64,000 bases of DNA from Akebia trifoliata (lineage: Eukaryota > Streptophyta > Magnoliopsida > Ranunculales > Lardizabalaceae), in the NCBI GenBank assembly GCA_017979445.1, contig CM030718.1, positions 23,927,021 to 23,991,020 on the forward strand, given 5' to 3'. Under the pieces are notes generated by a model. It was not told where the DNA came from, ran no database searches, and saw only the letters and a program-made list of their open reading frames with translations. Below, in pieces: positions 10,634 through 23,235 of the stretch. A program made the translations under genes and the position numbers. Within the stretch, counting starts at the first letter, position 1; every line of letters starts with the position of its first letter.

Positions 10634-13600
10634 CTACTCTGGAAATATCAATCTTCACAAAAACGGGGGTCGACGGAACCACATGAGCATTATTATTGGA
10701 TCATCAGTTGGGGCTGCTATTCTGCTTATAGCTACTATTGCGTCTTACCTAATCTTGCACAGGAGAAAGAAGAGATACTCCAAGGAAGGTCTGAATGTGA
10801 AACTTTCGTGAATTTTTGGTCCTGTAGGAAAAATCTCAATATACTCAAATTTGGATGTTTTGTCTCCCGATTTTTTTCAGATGAGCTTACGAGTGCCCTG
10901 CCTGCTCAGAGGCTAGTTTCTACCTTACGTGAGGCTGCCGCAGAAACTGCACACTGTTTTGCTTTATCTGACATTGAAGATACCACCAAGAACTTTGAGA
11001 GGAAAATTGGTTCTGGGGGCTTTGGAGTAGTATACTACGGAAAGATGAAAAATGGAAAGGAGATTGCAGTCAAAGTTCTAACTAGCAATTCGTACCAGGG
11101 AGATTGCAGCATTTTTCAAACTTTTGTTTAGATTATTGTTTTGTTTCTTAAATTTATTTTTGTATCCGAAAGAAAAGGGAAAAGCCCAGGGATTATACAG
11201 TATATACAAAAGAGAGGGTTAAATGAAAAGTATTTATTATGTAAAAGACCAACCTACCCGTGTTTTTTTCACTAAAAGACAAAAGGGGCAGAGATATTAT
11301 TGGAAAATGAATGTGGAAGAGAATGCTAATGTTTCCATGAGGTCTTGAACATTAGCATTCCCCTTTTTATTATATGTCTAAGATAAACGTATTTTAGAAA
11401 TATTTTTGCTACCTAAATGTTTGACCACAGCTTTAGCCATGGCTAATGTGGATTTACCACCATGCATTGAAGTCGACTATTCAAAATCATCCACTTGAAA
11501 TGGACTGTTTAGGACGAGAATCAAGTTTGTTTCCACTGATGCTCTTCAACATATGTACCACTTAATCAATAAAAGTTGCTACTTAGATTAAATGGTACTT
11601 CTTTGTGCAGCACTCCAATGAAAACACCCATTTGTGATCCAGTCTAAAAGTGAGTCCACAGAAACTTTTTGATATTCTATAGTCAATTACCATGCCTTCG
11701 GAAAAATTTGACTGCCGTAAATGTTAAGCTAGGAATTGTTAAATTATTCTGAATAATAGAGCTCCATCAAACGTTCAAAAAATGGTACTTATCAACTGAC
11801 CAATGACTTCCATATGAGCCAGGTTACTTTACTTTCAAGGATACATCATAGAAACCTCGTGCAATTTCTTGGCTACTGCCAAGAAGAAGGGAGAAGTATC
11901 CTTGTTTATGAATTCATGCATAATGGAACTCTCAAGGAACATCTTTATGGTGAGTGTAACCCAATTCATAAAAGTAACTAACTTTAGATCCAAAGTCATG
12001 TTTAATAAATTTTGTAGGACCTTTGACACGGGAAAAAAGTCTCTGTTGGATCAAACGCCTTGAGATTGCCGAAGATGCTGCCAAAGGTTAAAAAACTTAC
12101 ACCTTCCCCTAAGAACATTCTCTTTTTTCAGAGAAATGAATTTGATAATTAAAACAATCAAACTTCTTTCAGGGATTGAGTACCTTCATTCAGGTTGTGT
12201 TCCAACCATCATACATAGGGACCTGAAAAGCAGTAATATCCTCCTTGACAAACACACGAGAGCAAAGGTTTCAGATTTTGGTCTTTCAAAGCTTGAAGTA
12301 GATGGAGCCACCCATGTGTCGAGCATAGTTCGGGGTACCGTCGGGTATTTAGACCCTGAGTAAGGCCTTTTCCTTTCACCAATAAATCTCCTTCTGCTTG
12401 AACAGGTAATATATTCTCAAATTCGAGATAAGAATATGCACACGCTAGATGTTCATATTAATATATAACGATGGTCCTCCTGACGGATCAGGCTTATCTT
12501 GGTTGTGATAACATACACCTCTTGGGTTTGCATTAGTCCAGTTACAATAATGGACTATTGGATTCTAAATCTTGTACCCTTAACCAACATATGATTCAAC
12601 GAAAAAAAAAAAACTGAAAAAATCCATATTTAGGAAGTTAGGATTGTCTTATTGGTTCACTCTGGACCATGGCTCATCCAAGATGTATTGATTGGTAAGT
12701 AGACAACGATTGGATGGAGCATATATAGTATTCAACTTGAGTTAACAGTCATGGAGAATGTTCATAAAAAGGGAAGTTTTGATAACCAAGATTGTTACAT
12801 GGTGCAATTACCTTTATTTTCTCTTGTAATTTTTTTTATTTTTTTTTGATGCAGGTATTATATCTCGCAGCAATTAACAGACAAAAGCGACGTGTATAGT
12901 TTTGGTGTCATTCTTCTTGAGCTGATTTCAGGTCAAGAGGCAGTATCTAAAGAAAGCTTTGGCGTCAACTGCCGTAACATAGTCCAATGGGTCAGTTCAG
13001 TTATTCATCTCTTCTTCTGGGATTGGTTTTTTTTTCCTTTCAACTGTTTCTTTTATCTGAAGCAACATCAAATACTAATATTCTAATTTACTACGAACAC
13101 TATGAAATAACGGTAGGGCATAAAATGGGTCAGATTTTATCCGAAATCCGAGTAATCGGAATCTAGTGAGTTTGGACCCTTGGAGTAGACCTGAATAAAA
13201 AATGGGTTGGTGTCCCTTGACCCAAGTTGGATCCAGGTTGGATATGAGATCCGAATGATATATTGCTTTGAAATTATATTTTTATGTTTTTCAAAATATT
13301 TTTTTTCTACTACTTTAATAGAATATTAGTTCTTAGAATAGTATTGCAATTAGAAAAGAAATATAGCAAAAAAAGTTCAATGGCCAAAAATTATCTGACC
13401 CGACTGACCCGAATTAAGTAATTTAATTGGGTTGGATCCAGATTTAGTGAAGCAAAATGGTTCGGTTGTGGTTTTAGCTAATATGATCCGAGTCGAATTC
13501 GGATTCGGGTTCAGATCCGGATATACTCAGATCTTGCCCAAACCTGACCCATTATAAGCCCTAAATAAGGGTAAGAATGACCTCCCATTTCGCTTAGTTC

Positions 13601-13982
13601 ATTGTTTCTCACAAACTGTCAACCAATAATGATGATTAAATTACAGGCAAAGTTACACATTGAGAGTGGTGACATTCATGGAATCATTGATCCCTCGTTG
13701 CGTAATGAATTCAACATCCAATCAGTGTGGAAGATAGCTGAGAAAGCAATGATGTGTGTCCAACCTCACGGGATTATGAGGCCATCGATGTCAGAAGTGC
13801 TCAAAGAAATCCAAGATGCACTTATAATGGAGCGAGGTGTGGATATGGCAAGGGAAGGTAACTCAGATGTCATGTCCAGGAATTCTACAAGTTCTTCCGT
13901 TAATTTGGCCTCCCTAGACTTGGGCACAACAGAGCCATATGCTTCATTCGATGAGTCCATTACACAGCCAACAGCCCGATAA
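10634..13982 (+). pseudogene. LRR receptor-like kinase, copy 2 (5'-truncated, internal deletion)
   Basis: Exons equivalent to copy 1 lie at 10634-10788, 10881-about 11101, 11823-11949, 12018-12086, 12173-12359, 12855-12990 and 13647-13982. They are near-identical in sequence and equal in length except the second. That exon has lost about 60 bp covering its last seven codons (KREFSNE) and the splice donor: the reading frame runs from the lysine-containing strand straight into former intron and stops near 11131. The malectin/LRR half is absent because the unit starts in an intron behind an NPF fragment. The kinase motifs [12 protein letters not shown] and VSDFGLSK persist in the remaining exons. 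A functional receptor cannot be made from this copy. Confidence 0.88.
13114..13563. mobile_element. hAT-like MITE in kinase intron (unit 2)
   Basis: Partner of 3134-3585, with the same TAGGGC ends and the same flanking AAATAA bases. Confidence 0.68.
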
Positions 13983-14265
13983 ATCTGCTCGTCCAGGTAC
14001 AAGTGTTATGTATATATATATATATAAATCTGCTCGTCCAAGTACAAGTGTTATATATATATATATATAAAATCTTTTTGTGTTTGTATCAATGAAAATA
14101 AGATTATATGTAGTTGTGTACAAACAAGTATAATTGCATTCCTAGGAGTTCTGATGCCAAAACTTTTGTTTGAAACTGCATGTAAATGAGACCAGGAACT
14201 CAGGTGAGGTGGATTTTGAATCCACGTCTGTAGTAAGGCAGTCACTATTATGACTAAGCTAATCG

Positions 14266-14774
14266 TAAGGCATAACATGGGATGGATTTTATCCAAAATC
14301 CAAGTGATCTAAATCCGAATTTAACTGGTTTGGTTCCTTGGTATATCTAAATAAAAAATGAGTCGAATATGGGCTTATGTCCTTTGACCCAAGTTGGATT
14401 TAGGTCGGATATGGATACAGATCCATCCTTATTTCCGCTTAAATCCCAATGATATATCGCTTTGAAAATTTTATTTTTTTTAGATATCTTTTTTCTCTTT
14501 AATATAACATGAATTCTTATTAAATAAAAGAATTATATTGGTAAAATAGAATAGTATAGCAATTAGAAAAGAAATATAATATAAAAAAATATTGAACAAT
14601 TCGATTATCCGACCCAAATCAAGTAATTCGGTCGGGTCAGATCCGGATATGAGTTTAGTGAGAGCCAAAATGGCTTGGCTATGGTTTTAGGTAATAGGAT
14701 CCAACTCGGATACAGATCTGGATTAAAATGGATCTAAATATGGATATACTTAGATCCGACCCATTTTAAGCCCT
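14266..14774. mobile_element. hAT-like MITE downstream of kinase pseudogene (unit 2)
   Basis: Partner of 4267-4781, with the same ends and position. Confidence 0.65.
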
Positions 14775-15744
14775 AGCAAATCACCCAGTACCCCACTTGA
14801 GTAACCACAATCTAGGGTAGGAGTCGGGAATTTACACCGCCACCTGCTCCATTTACTAGGGCATTAAGTGTTCTTAGTGTGAAAAGCTCATAACAGTATA
14901 GCAACATTTCCTTCCAATTTAAATTCAAATATAAGATCGAATCGTCAAATAAGTAAACGTAAAACAAAGACAGATGTTTTGAAAAAATATCCACCATATC
15001 AACTGGCCATGTCTGTTTTATGGACTTAACCTTGTAGACAACTTGCTACATATTTCTATGTATTAGATGGTTAACAAACCATGTTTTGATTGGGTTGGCT
15101 CTTTCTTCTCTGTGTAGCTTTTAAATTTGTTTGGTTGGATACAGCATAGTGTCACAATATTGGATTGATGAGTTCAGATCAAATACTTGCAGACCAATAC
15201 AGTTCGGTGGTACCCCAATCTAAAAATAATTCCTATTGTCTTAGTTTTAAAATTTCTATAATCGATATCATCCCTACTTGTTACACTCCACCTCTATTTG
15301 TCTCCTAATCTCAAGGGATATAAGATGAACACATGGGGTTCCAAAGATCTCTCTCTCTCTCTCTCTTTGTTGGAAGAAAGAAGGGGTTGGAGGTGTACAC
15401 CTATTTCCCTGAAGAAAAGAAAAGAAAAACAAAGAAAATTACGAAGAAAAACAAGGAGTCACAACAAAAATACTAACTTTTAGCGACGCATTTTCAGCGG
15501 CGGCCAAAATAGGCGTCACTATGGAACACAGTCTGCGCGCGAAAAAACGAAATTTCGCAAAAAAAAACTCTCGCCCTCTCCCTGTATAAACATATTTTGT
15601 GAAAACCACTCACTCACTCTCTCTCTCTCTCTCTTTATCAAGTTCATCACAACTCCTCTATATCTAGGGTTTCAAAGTTAATGGAGAAAATTTTCCAGTC
15701 TAATAGGTCTCTCTCTCTCTCTCTCTCTCTCTATCAAGTTCCTC

Positions 15745-16206
15745 TTCACATTTTCTGGAGTTTTGAGAATCGAAATCGCAGATTTCGTAGTTCTTTGATC
15801 GATGGAGGGGACGTCAAAGGAGCTATTTCTCTTCTCAAATCTGTAATTTCGAAGCTCGAAACCCTAAATTCATCTCCTTCAGATTCCAATTGGCCTCAAC
15901 TCTCATCAACTTGGCCAATCTTTACTCCTCTTGAGGTTTCTCTCTAAAATCTGACGAACTCCGAACTCGCACTTTTCTCATCAAACAAAGATCTCAATCA
16001 AACCAACCAATTCACCCTCCTTTAAGGTTAGGTTTTCTTCTTCTTCTTCTTCTTCATTGGTTTTTATTTTTAATTTTTTTGAATTTTAATAATGTTAGTT
16101 TGAATTTCAGGGACTCGGAGATCGTAAAGAAGGTAGATTCGGTGAAAAATGAGATATTGACTTCTAATGCTTTAGTTTGCAATGTCTCTGTTTCATCTGA
16201 TGATGG
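15745..16206 (+). pseudogene. Captured two-exon fragment of an unrecognised helical protein gene
   Basis: After a CT-rich leader (15618-15733) comes exon-like coding sequence containing IDGGDVKGAISLLKSVI, resembling a TPR-like helix pair. It then shifts frame and meets a stop; another frame continues with NLANLYSS, a stop, and GFSLKSDELRTRTFL. A GT follows at about 16025. A second exon-like piece after an AG near 16110 reads DSEIVKKVDSVKNEILTSNA and ends SSDDGD. The broken frames show that it is a decayed capture. The parent gene was not recognised. Confidence 0.5.
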
Positions 16207-16614
16207 TGATTTTTCTTGGTTTAATTTCATATCTTTTGTTTTTTATTTCCTTTTTTTATTGATCTCTAGTTCTTTTGATTGATGAACTTCGATAATATAC
16301 TTGTGTATGAAAATTCTTATTGTTGTTTCATGATTTTGATTTTTTTGGTGGAAATTTTACTTTGTGATTCCTAGACTCATTGATAATCCTTGTTATAAAT
16401 TTGTGTGTGTGTGTGTAAGCTAGGCTTGAACCCATGACACAAAAATGCATTGTAGTATGTCAACCAAACAGCACCAAATCTTTGTTTATCATGAAATATC
16501 CCGTGTAATGGGCTATCATCTATTGACGATTGATATTTTATCATGATCCTAATTTCCTGCTTAATGGGCTATAGATGTAATTCTATATAGCTTCAACACC
16601 ATTTACAATGATCC

Positions 16615-16752
16615 TCATAGCTTTGCCATAGCAAAGGAAGGCAAGTTGGGTCTAACAGGGAGCTTTAAATCTTCCCATTCCTTGTCATCCACCTTGGAGA
16701 AGTACTTATCCACCATTTTGTCACTTATTAGCTCCAAACAAGAAGGGTTCCA
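16615..16752 (-). pseudogene. Captured last-exon fragment, unrecognised gene
   Basis: On the minus strand an acceptor (ATTATTACAG) precedes 45 open codons and a stop. The peptide includes ELISDKMVDKYFSKVDD and ends LPSFAMAKL. It looks like a true terminal exon of a host gene captured by the CACTA element in opposite orientation to the kinase fragment. The parent family was not recognised. Confidence 0.5.
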
Positions 16753-17131
16753 CTGTAATAATCAGGAAAGAAAATTGAAATTAGAAAACCAAATTAAAAG
16801 GCTTCAACCAGGAATTTAGATTTAATAATCAAATAAGAGAAGATAGTGAAAAAAAGAATAGAACTTAGGGTTTTTGTATCGAATAGTATAGCCCTGTAAC
16901 CCTGCATTTGAGGGTTAGATTTTCTGAATTATTTAAAAAAGAAAAAAAGAAAATAGAGCATGAGATGGTGAATGATGAAAATAGTTCGGTAATTATCGAA
17001 TGTTACTGATGTTGATTCAGAATCATCAGCAACACCTGCATTTAGCATTGAAAATTCTCTAGTCAGAAACATAAAGGTTGTTCTAATCCAACCTGTTTAT
17101 ATGCAGATCATCAAGGAATCATGATACATGT

Positions 17132-17201
17132 GTGAATACCACATGATACCAACCATTCTCAGTGATGTGAATACCACATGATACCAACCATTCTCAGTGA
17201 T
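17132..17201. repeat. 35-bp tandem duplication
   Basis: Two exact head-to-tail copies of a 35-bp sequence starting GTGAATACCACATGATACC, inside Pack-CACTA element 1. Confidence 0.9.
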
Positions 17202-17452
17202 GCAAAGGTAGTTCTGTTAAACATGAACCTATCAAATATGTATTCTTTTAAACATGAGGGGCTACAGCTTTCATTTTTTTTTTTTAGAAAAAAGAATTTC
17301 TCTTGTATGGGCTTGTAGAAATCATTATTGGTTGAAATGATTTTGTTTTTTAGAATTGGTTATATGCCAAAAGTATTTGTAATAGAAGTATTTTTTGAAG
17401 AATGTTTACCAACCAATCAAATACAATGATTTTCAAGACGTTTATTCGACCA

Positions 17453-19275
17453 ATGGACCGAACAATTCAGGCCTTACTGCTTGCTCTTATGCTCCAACTC
17501 TCGGCTGTAATGGTGGTAACTGACATATCGGATGGTATGTAGTATCATTGTCGTCTCTAGTTTGTCATCAATTATCCATTAGAGAATTCAAATATGGTAT
17601 GTTTTGTGTTATTAGATCATACTTTGTATACTGTTGAGAACGCATTTGACACAAAGAAAAACTTGCCAATTTGATTAAGTATATGTCATTGTTATGCCAG
17701 ACATTTTGCTGAATCGGAGTCTTGACTCCGAAGAGAATCCCATGGGCATTTATCTTAAGATCTAATCAATGATCCATACTTGGTTTTGATTGATCCAATT
17801 CAGTTTTATGTGACTAGGCTTATAGTGTACACTCTTTTGCTTCTCCTTGTGTAGTAGCTGCTCTAAACTCCTTGAAGGATGTATGGGAGAACACTTCACC
17901 AAATTGGGTGGGTTCAGATCCTTGTGGTGATGATTGGGTGGGAATCCGCTGCAACAAATCACGTGTTATCTACATGTAAGTGCTTGTTATATTTAATCTT
18001 CCATTTCAAATACTTGAAATTCTGACCCAAATCAATTTCATCTAAGACAATTATCGACTATGGGACTAAAAGGTCAGTTGTCCGGAGATATTCAGACTTG
18101 TCCTGTATGTCTTCTCTTTGTAGTTCGCTTTCTTCCCTTGTAAGAGAAGACTAATTCTTTTTTGTTGATGATAATTACTGATTTCCATTTTTGGTTCGTT
18201 CTTGACAATCTTTTCAGAAAGAATTTACTCTCTGGTCCCATCCCACCTAAACTTTTCAGCTCAAACATGGCTCTCATACATGTGTAAGTTACTTTGAAAT
18301 GGCTTGTCAGACCCATTTGTTTGTTTTTAACGTGATTGGATGTGCTACTATTTTTCGTTACCATACCTAATCTAACAGGCATGTACCTCCTCAACTACAT
18401 GCAAATATGAAAAACTTTACAAATTATATCGAGATAAATATACTACAAGAGTGGAAGAAAAAAAGATTCTGTCCTAACCCAAATTCTATTTCTGAGAGAG
18501 AATTGTATTATCATAAGTTTTTATCTAATACCATCTAAGTAATGTTGTTCTTCATCACCAACTGAACATAATTTGTGCCTTGCAGGGACATGAGCAATAC
18601 TAGTTTTGATACATCAGATGTTCCCCCATTGTTTTCAACCGTCGAGTCCTTGACCACATTGTATCTCTCTCCCTCTATATCTCACAAGATCTCTTACAAA
18701 AAAGAAGGTTTCAATCTGTTTTCCTGAAGTTACAAATCTTGTCATGCAGGTCCATGGAAGACACTCAACTTCGAGGAGAAGTACCGCATCACCTGTTCAG
18801 TTCCCCTCAATTACAAACAATGTGAGTATCTGCCGACTCTCAAAATAATGTGAAATAGTTCACAAATGAATCTAAGTGTAATGCGTATGTCATTACATGT
18901 TATGGGCTAGATTTTCCATGATCTTTGGCACAAGTTGGAACATGTGCCAAAGATCTTATGAAGCTTTGTACAATCCCCAAAATTTTTGCGAATTTTTTTT
19001 CTTGATTTGTCCAAATTAAACTGAACTCTGAACCCCATTGCATAATTGCCGAATCCGAACTTGACTGCTATAATTACCATACAAGGAAAAAGAAGAAGAC
19101 ATTGCAAATCTACTTAAATGAATAATATGTATCCTCATAATATATAGATAAATGTTTGGAAGCTGATAGTTTGAAAATGTGCTGACAGGAATTTAAAGCA
19201 CAACGATTTAAACGGCACCTGTGAACCATTTGAAGGTCCTGATAAAGGAACTTGTGTTCTTATTCACATCTTCTT
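17453..19275 (+). pseudogene. Captured 5' end of a subfamily VIII LRR receptor kinase gene
   Basis: Exon-like blocks with GT/AG borders, introns included, are 17453-17534 (start Met and a hydrophobic signal peptide), 17855-17975 (LRR N-terminal cap, WENTSPNWVGSDPCGDDWVG), 18047-18104 (GLKGQLSGDIQT), then near 18220-18282 (NLLSGPIPPKLFS), 18586-18660 (DMSNTSFDTSDVPPLFSTVE), 18751-18820 (SMEDTQLRGEVPHHLFS) and 19190-19275 (NLKHNDLNGTCEPFEG). This pattern matches the ectodomain of HPCA1/At5g49770-type LRR-VIII receptor kinases, from which several central LRR exons and the whole kinase are missing. It cannot form a receptor, but it could be transcribed as a short secreted LRR peptide. It is unrelated to the flanking At1g67720-like kinase. 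Confidence 0.75.
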
Positions 19276-20227
19276 TTATGCTTTTACTAGGTTTTATATT
19301 GTAAGTTAAAATTGATGTTGTTATCTAAGAGTCTACAGAGAGGAGAGGGTTTTTATTTATTTTTTATTTTTTATAGAGTTGTTGTAATGAGGTGGTTGTT
19401 TTGCTTGGTTGAGACGTATCAAAAGTTAGTTACTATGTACTCCTTTGTAATTTTATGACAATTTCTAAAGTTAATTAGTTCTAGTTGATTATAAGTGCAT
19501 TGTATCCAAAGATTGTTAAGTAATTGTGTTTAATTAACAGATTGTATAAAAATAGGTATTTAATTACAAATAATTTTAAAATAAAAAAATCTTATTAGTG
19601 ACGGTCATTACCGTTATTATAGGCATTCAAATCGTATTTATAACTTTGGTTTACATCTATAGCGACGGTAATATAATTAATTAGCGGCGGTTTTTGACCG
19701 TCACTATAGGGCTTAATATGGTTTTTAGTGACGCCGCCTATAGTGGCGTTACACGTGGCCATCACTATTAATAATAGCGGCGGTTTTTTGATATTTGCAA
19801 CGGTTTTTGACCCCCGCTAAAAACCTAAAATTTTGTAGTGAGTTGACAATGTTCCTATTTTCCAGAAAAAGAAAAACTAAGAAAGGAAGCATAGTTGGGC
19901 GAACTCTAGTTTTAAAAAACATATTGTTACAAGAAGAGAAGAGAGGAGAGAGTGTGTTTCTAAAACCATGAAAAGAAGTAAGAAAATTGGGGGTGCAATT
20001 GTAGTAATGGAATGCCAAGGGGGTATTTTTTTATCTGCAAGTAGTTGCACCCCAATATATAACCTCTCTTTTTATCATCTCAAAGTTATGTTAACTTTTT
20101 ATTGCCACACCACTTTTTCTTATATCTCCAATTATTGGAACACACCAACAAAGGATCAAGACATCTAATATCTTTCTCTAATCCTATTAAAATTTCTTCT
20201 TCTAATAAAAACAAAAGACAAAAAATA

Positions 20228-20415
20228 TTGGCACTCCTTGCCCTCATCCTTCTAAAAGTCACCCCACTTAGAAAAGCAAAAAATATCAAATGGGTCCATT
20301 TGGTGATCTCTTTCTGAACCCATTCATAACGTGCCACGACGATACATTATGAATGGCTTCAGTAACTGGTCCATTCGATTTTTTTAAGTGGGATGCCTTG
20401 TGGAGTGGGCATTGA
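20228..20415. mobile_element. Fold-back MITE (unit 2)
   Basis: Partner of 5915-6110; the central stem has acquired mismatches. Confidence 0.6.
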
Positions 20416-21633
20416 GTTAGTCTAAAAGAAATATCCTAAAAGAGCTTATATAGAGAGAATAGAGTTGGTGGTGGTCTCCCTTTTACTCTTCCCCTCCATG
20501 TGCTCTCCTCTCTCTCTCCCAAAATCACCCACTTAGTGTACGGATTTTAAATGGCGAGGAAAAACTTTGGAAAAAACAATAAAGGAACAGGAAAAAAATC
20601 ATGACAAAACGATATATATGGATCATGGTCTGTGGGCAAGATTGCCATATAGGATAAAACGTTATCTAAAACGTTGTCTAGAATGTTGTCTATGGATCCT
20701 AACCCTATATATATAATATTAAGAATGAATTCATAGTGTAATGCATATATAATAGATTAGACATTTATTCTAAGTTTTTAATATATTTTGGAGCGAATAC
20801 TATACCTAATTATATATTAAATGATAATAGAAAAAGCCTAACCATCAATGTATCTTTTGAGCAAAACAACACACTATCGAAAAAAGAAACTATAACATAA
20901 ATCATTATCATCAAATCCTACCTTAAATGATGAACCAAAGCACCACAACAACCATAAGGCCATTGAAATTAACCTTAGACCTAAAAAAATGGATAAATTT
21001 TTTTTTAATTATGTGTTTAAAACGTAAAAGTCATGTTTAAAACATTAAACATGTTTTTTTTTTAAGTCAGTTTATTTTATTGTTTTAATGATTAGAGGTA
21101 CGAAACGCGTGTTCAATGAGACTTTTTAAAAAAAGACAGAATTTTTTATTACTATATTCTCTCCAGTGGTAAATTTTTTTTTTTTTTTTCTCTCCTTGGT
21201 GGCTAAGGCCATGGTGTTTTTTTAATTTGGATTCAAATATTCAGGTCCTCGCTTTGCATATCCTTATTTATTGTGTTATAAACAAAAATTGGTGTGGAAA
21301 TATAATCTCTAAAATAAATGTTTGCCACTGCTGCCCATATTTGTGATTGTAACTAACAATTGTAGACAATAAACTCATCCTTAAAAAGTATTTAAAACAT
21401 TATAACATTGATTCTTAAACAATAGTTCTTATATAACACTAAGGAAGGGATATACTTGTTATGCATGTCCTGCTAGGATAAAGATTCTTCAAAACGGTGG
21501 GTTCATGTTTTACATTTCATTTTTTTTAATAGAATTTTGAAAGACTATATTTTATTTTATTTTATTATAGGTAGATTATTTCAAATGTTTATATAAGGAT
21601 ACTTAAGCTATTTTTGAATTCGGTAACCATTGC

Positions 21634-22034
21634 CCAGAGGTGTCAATGGTTCGGGTTTGGATGAGACTTAGGATATTTTTGGGACCAATTTGATAAAAAA
21701 CTGATCTAATCTTAAATTGACCCTATACTTATTGAATTAGATCCCTGTTAGATGTCAACATTTGAATCCAAATTTGATGATAATTGGATCAGGTCCAGAC
21801 CAGATAACATATATATATATATATATATATATACCCAAACAAGATCTAGACTATCATTTATATATTTTCTCACATATTAGTAGAAAGGGAGGGTTCCTAT
21901 AAGATCGTGACATAATTGTTTCAAAACCATCAAATTGATTATCAGATTGGATCCTTATCGAAATCCAAACCTTAAGTTATCAGATCAAAATGGGTCGGGC
22001 TTTTGGACCCGATGCAAACCATTGACACCCCTAG
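21634..22034. mobile_element. hAT-like MITE with internal TA run (unit 2)
   Basis: Partner of 7272-7639. It has gained a TA microsatellite at about 21808-21832, at the spot where unit 3 has the MULE insertion. Confidence 0.65.
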
Positions 22035-22197
22035 CATAATTACACGCTTTGTTTCTTAAGTCTATTTCAAGAGTAAATAAATCTACCTTCCAAAGATGCT
22101 ACCTGACACATTATTATTCTACAATTCTTTTTTTTTTTTAGAGTCGTGCTGGAGTGACTTCAAGTTGGAACCTCATATCACACTTCTTGACGTGAAA

Positions 22198-22711
22198 GTG
22201 GATAGGAATCATAAATACTTTTTGACTCTTATCTCGGTGAAAAGCATTTTTGATTCTCATACACTTTCACGTCAAGAAGTGCAATATGCGGTTCCAGCCT
22301 GAGGTCACTTCAGCATTATTTTATTATTTTATTTTTTATTTTATTGTATTTTGACTTGACCCCATATTTTTAGCTAATGTGGATAGGAATCATGAATACT
22401 TTTTTAATTGTATCTCGATGAAAAGTATTTATGGTTCTCGTACACTTCCATGTCAAGAAGTGCAATATGCGGTTATAGCCTGGGGTCACTTCAGCATTAT
22501 TTTATTTTATTATATTTTGACTTGATCCCATATTTTTAACTAATGTGGATAGGAATCATGAGTACTTTTTGACTTGTATCTTGATGAAAAGTATTTATGA
22601 TTTTTATACACTTTCACGTCAAGAAGTGCATTATGTGGTTAGGGGTCACTTCAGCATTATTTTATTATTTATTTGATTGTATTTTGACTTGACCCCATAT
22701 TTTTAGCTAAC
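22198..22711. repeat. Tandem triplication of a 166-181 bp block
   Basis: GTGGATAGGAATCAT starts blocks at 22198, 22379 and 22545, each running through a TCACTTCAGCATTATT segment to GACTTGAxCCCATATTTTTA. Units 1 (7797-7970) and 3 (61566-61735) have one block each, so the expansion is private to unit 2. It is non-coding. Confidence 0.85.
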
Positions 22712-23055
22712 GTTTTTTTTTTTTTTTTTGGATAAAGCGGATTATTATAAATCAATAAATAATGATTTTCTCTTTTAAATACGTATAAGAAGTCCACACC
22801 TAATCCACCCATTATTATCCCTCTACACGTAATGATAGATAGTGGTTCTGTCAGGAGACTTATTGGTGGGCTCACTGCACCTCAAACTCCTAGTGGAGTG
22901 TTGAGAAGATAGTTGTACTCGTTTCATTGACCCAAAACATGGCCGAGTTGACTCTGACTGGACTGAGGGCCGGCTCAATCATAAGGCCACTTAAGGAAAT
23001 CGCAGGCCCCACCTTGATAGAAGGCCCCATTAACAATATTTCTTTTAAGATTTGA

Positions 23056-23235
23056 GCCTTCTTATAACAAGATACGGTGCCTACGTAACCCCAAGGGGTT
23101 GGCCTAGTGGCAAGTTAAGCCTTGATAAACTACTCAGGAAGGATAGCCTTCTTATAACAAGATACGGTGCCTATGTAACCCCAAGGGGTTGGCCTAGTGG
23201 CAAGTTAAGCCTTGATAAGCTACTCAGGAAGGATA
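23056..23235. repeat. 90-bp tandem duplication across the SINE 5' end
   Basis: Two near-exact 90-bp copies starting AGCCTTCTTATAACAAGA. The repeat spans the SINE target site, its A box and part of its 5' region, so unit 2 has two A boxes and one B box. Confidence 0.88.

Larger units (their letters stand above)
15460..19840. mobile_element. Pack-CACTA element 1 (4.4 kb, carries host gene pieces)
   Basis: The left end is CACAACAAAAATACTAAC and the right end is the complement of CACTACAAAATTTTAGG. Flanks are the 3-bp direct repeat AGT (15457-15459, 19841-19843). Unit 1 has the empty site near 5525 (AAGGGGTTGAC), which confirms the borders. Subterminal sequence on the right (19595-19800) is packed with GCGGCGG/GTGACGG-type short repeats in both orientations, as CACTA transposases require. 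No transposase is encoded, so the element is non-autonomous. It carries at least three host gene fragments, listed separately. Confidence 0.88.

Noticed and set aside
19749..20337. Open frames repeated in all three units around 5509-6027, 19749-20337 and 49898-50467
   Set aside because: They follow the fold-back MITE and nearby spacer; the frames differ in length and start between the copies and have no recognisable domain.
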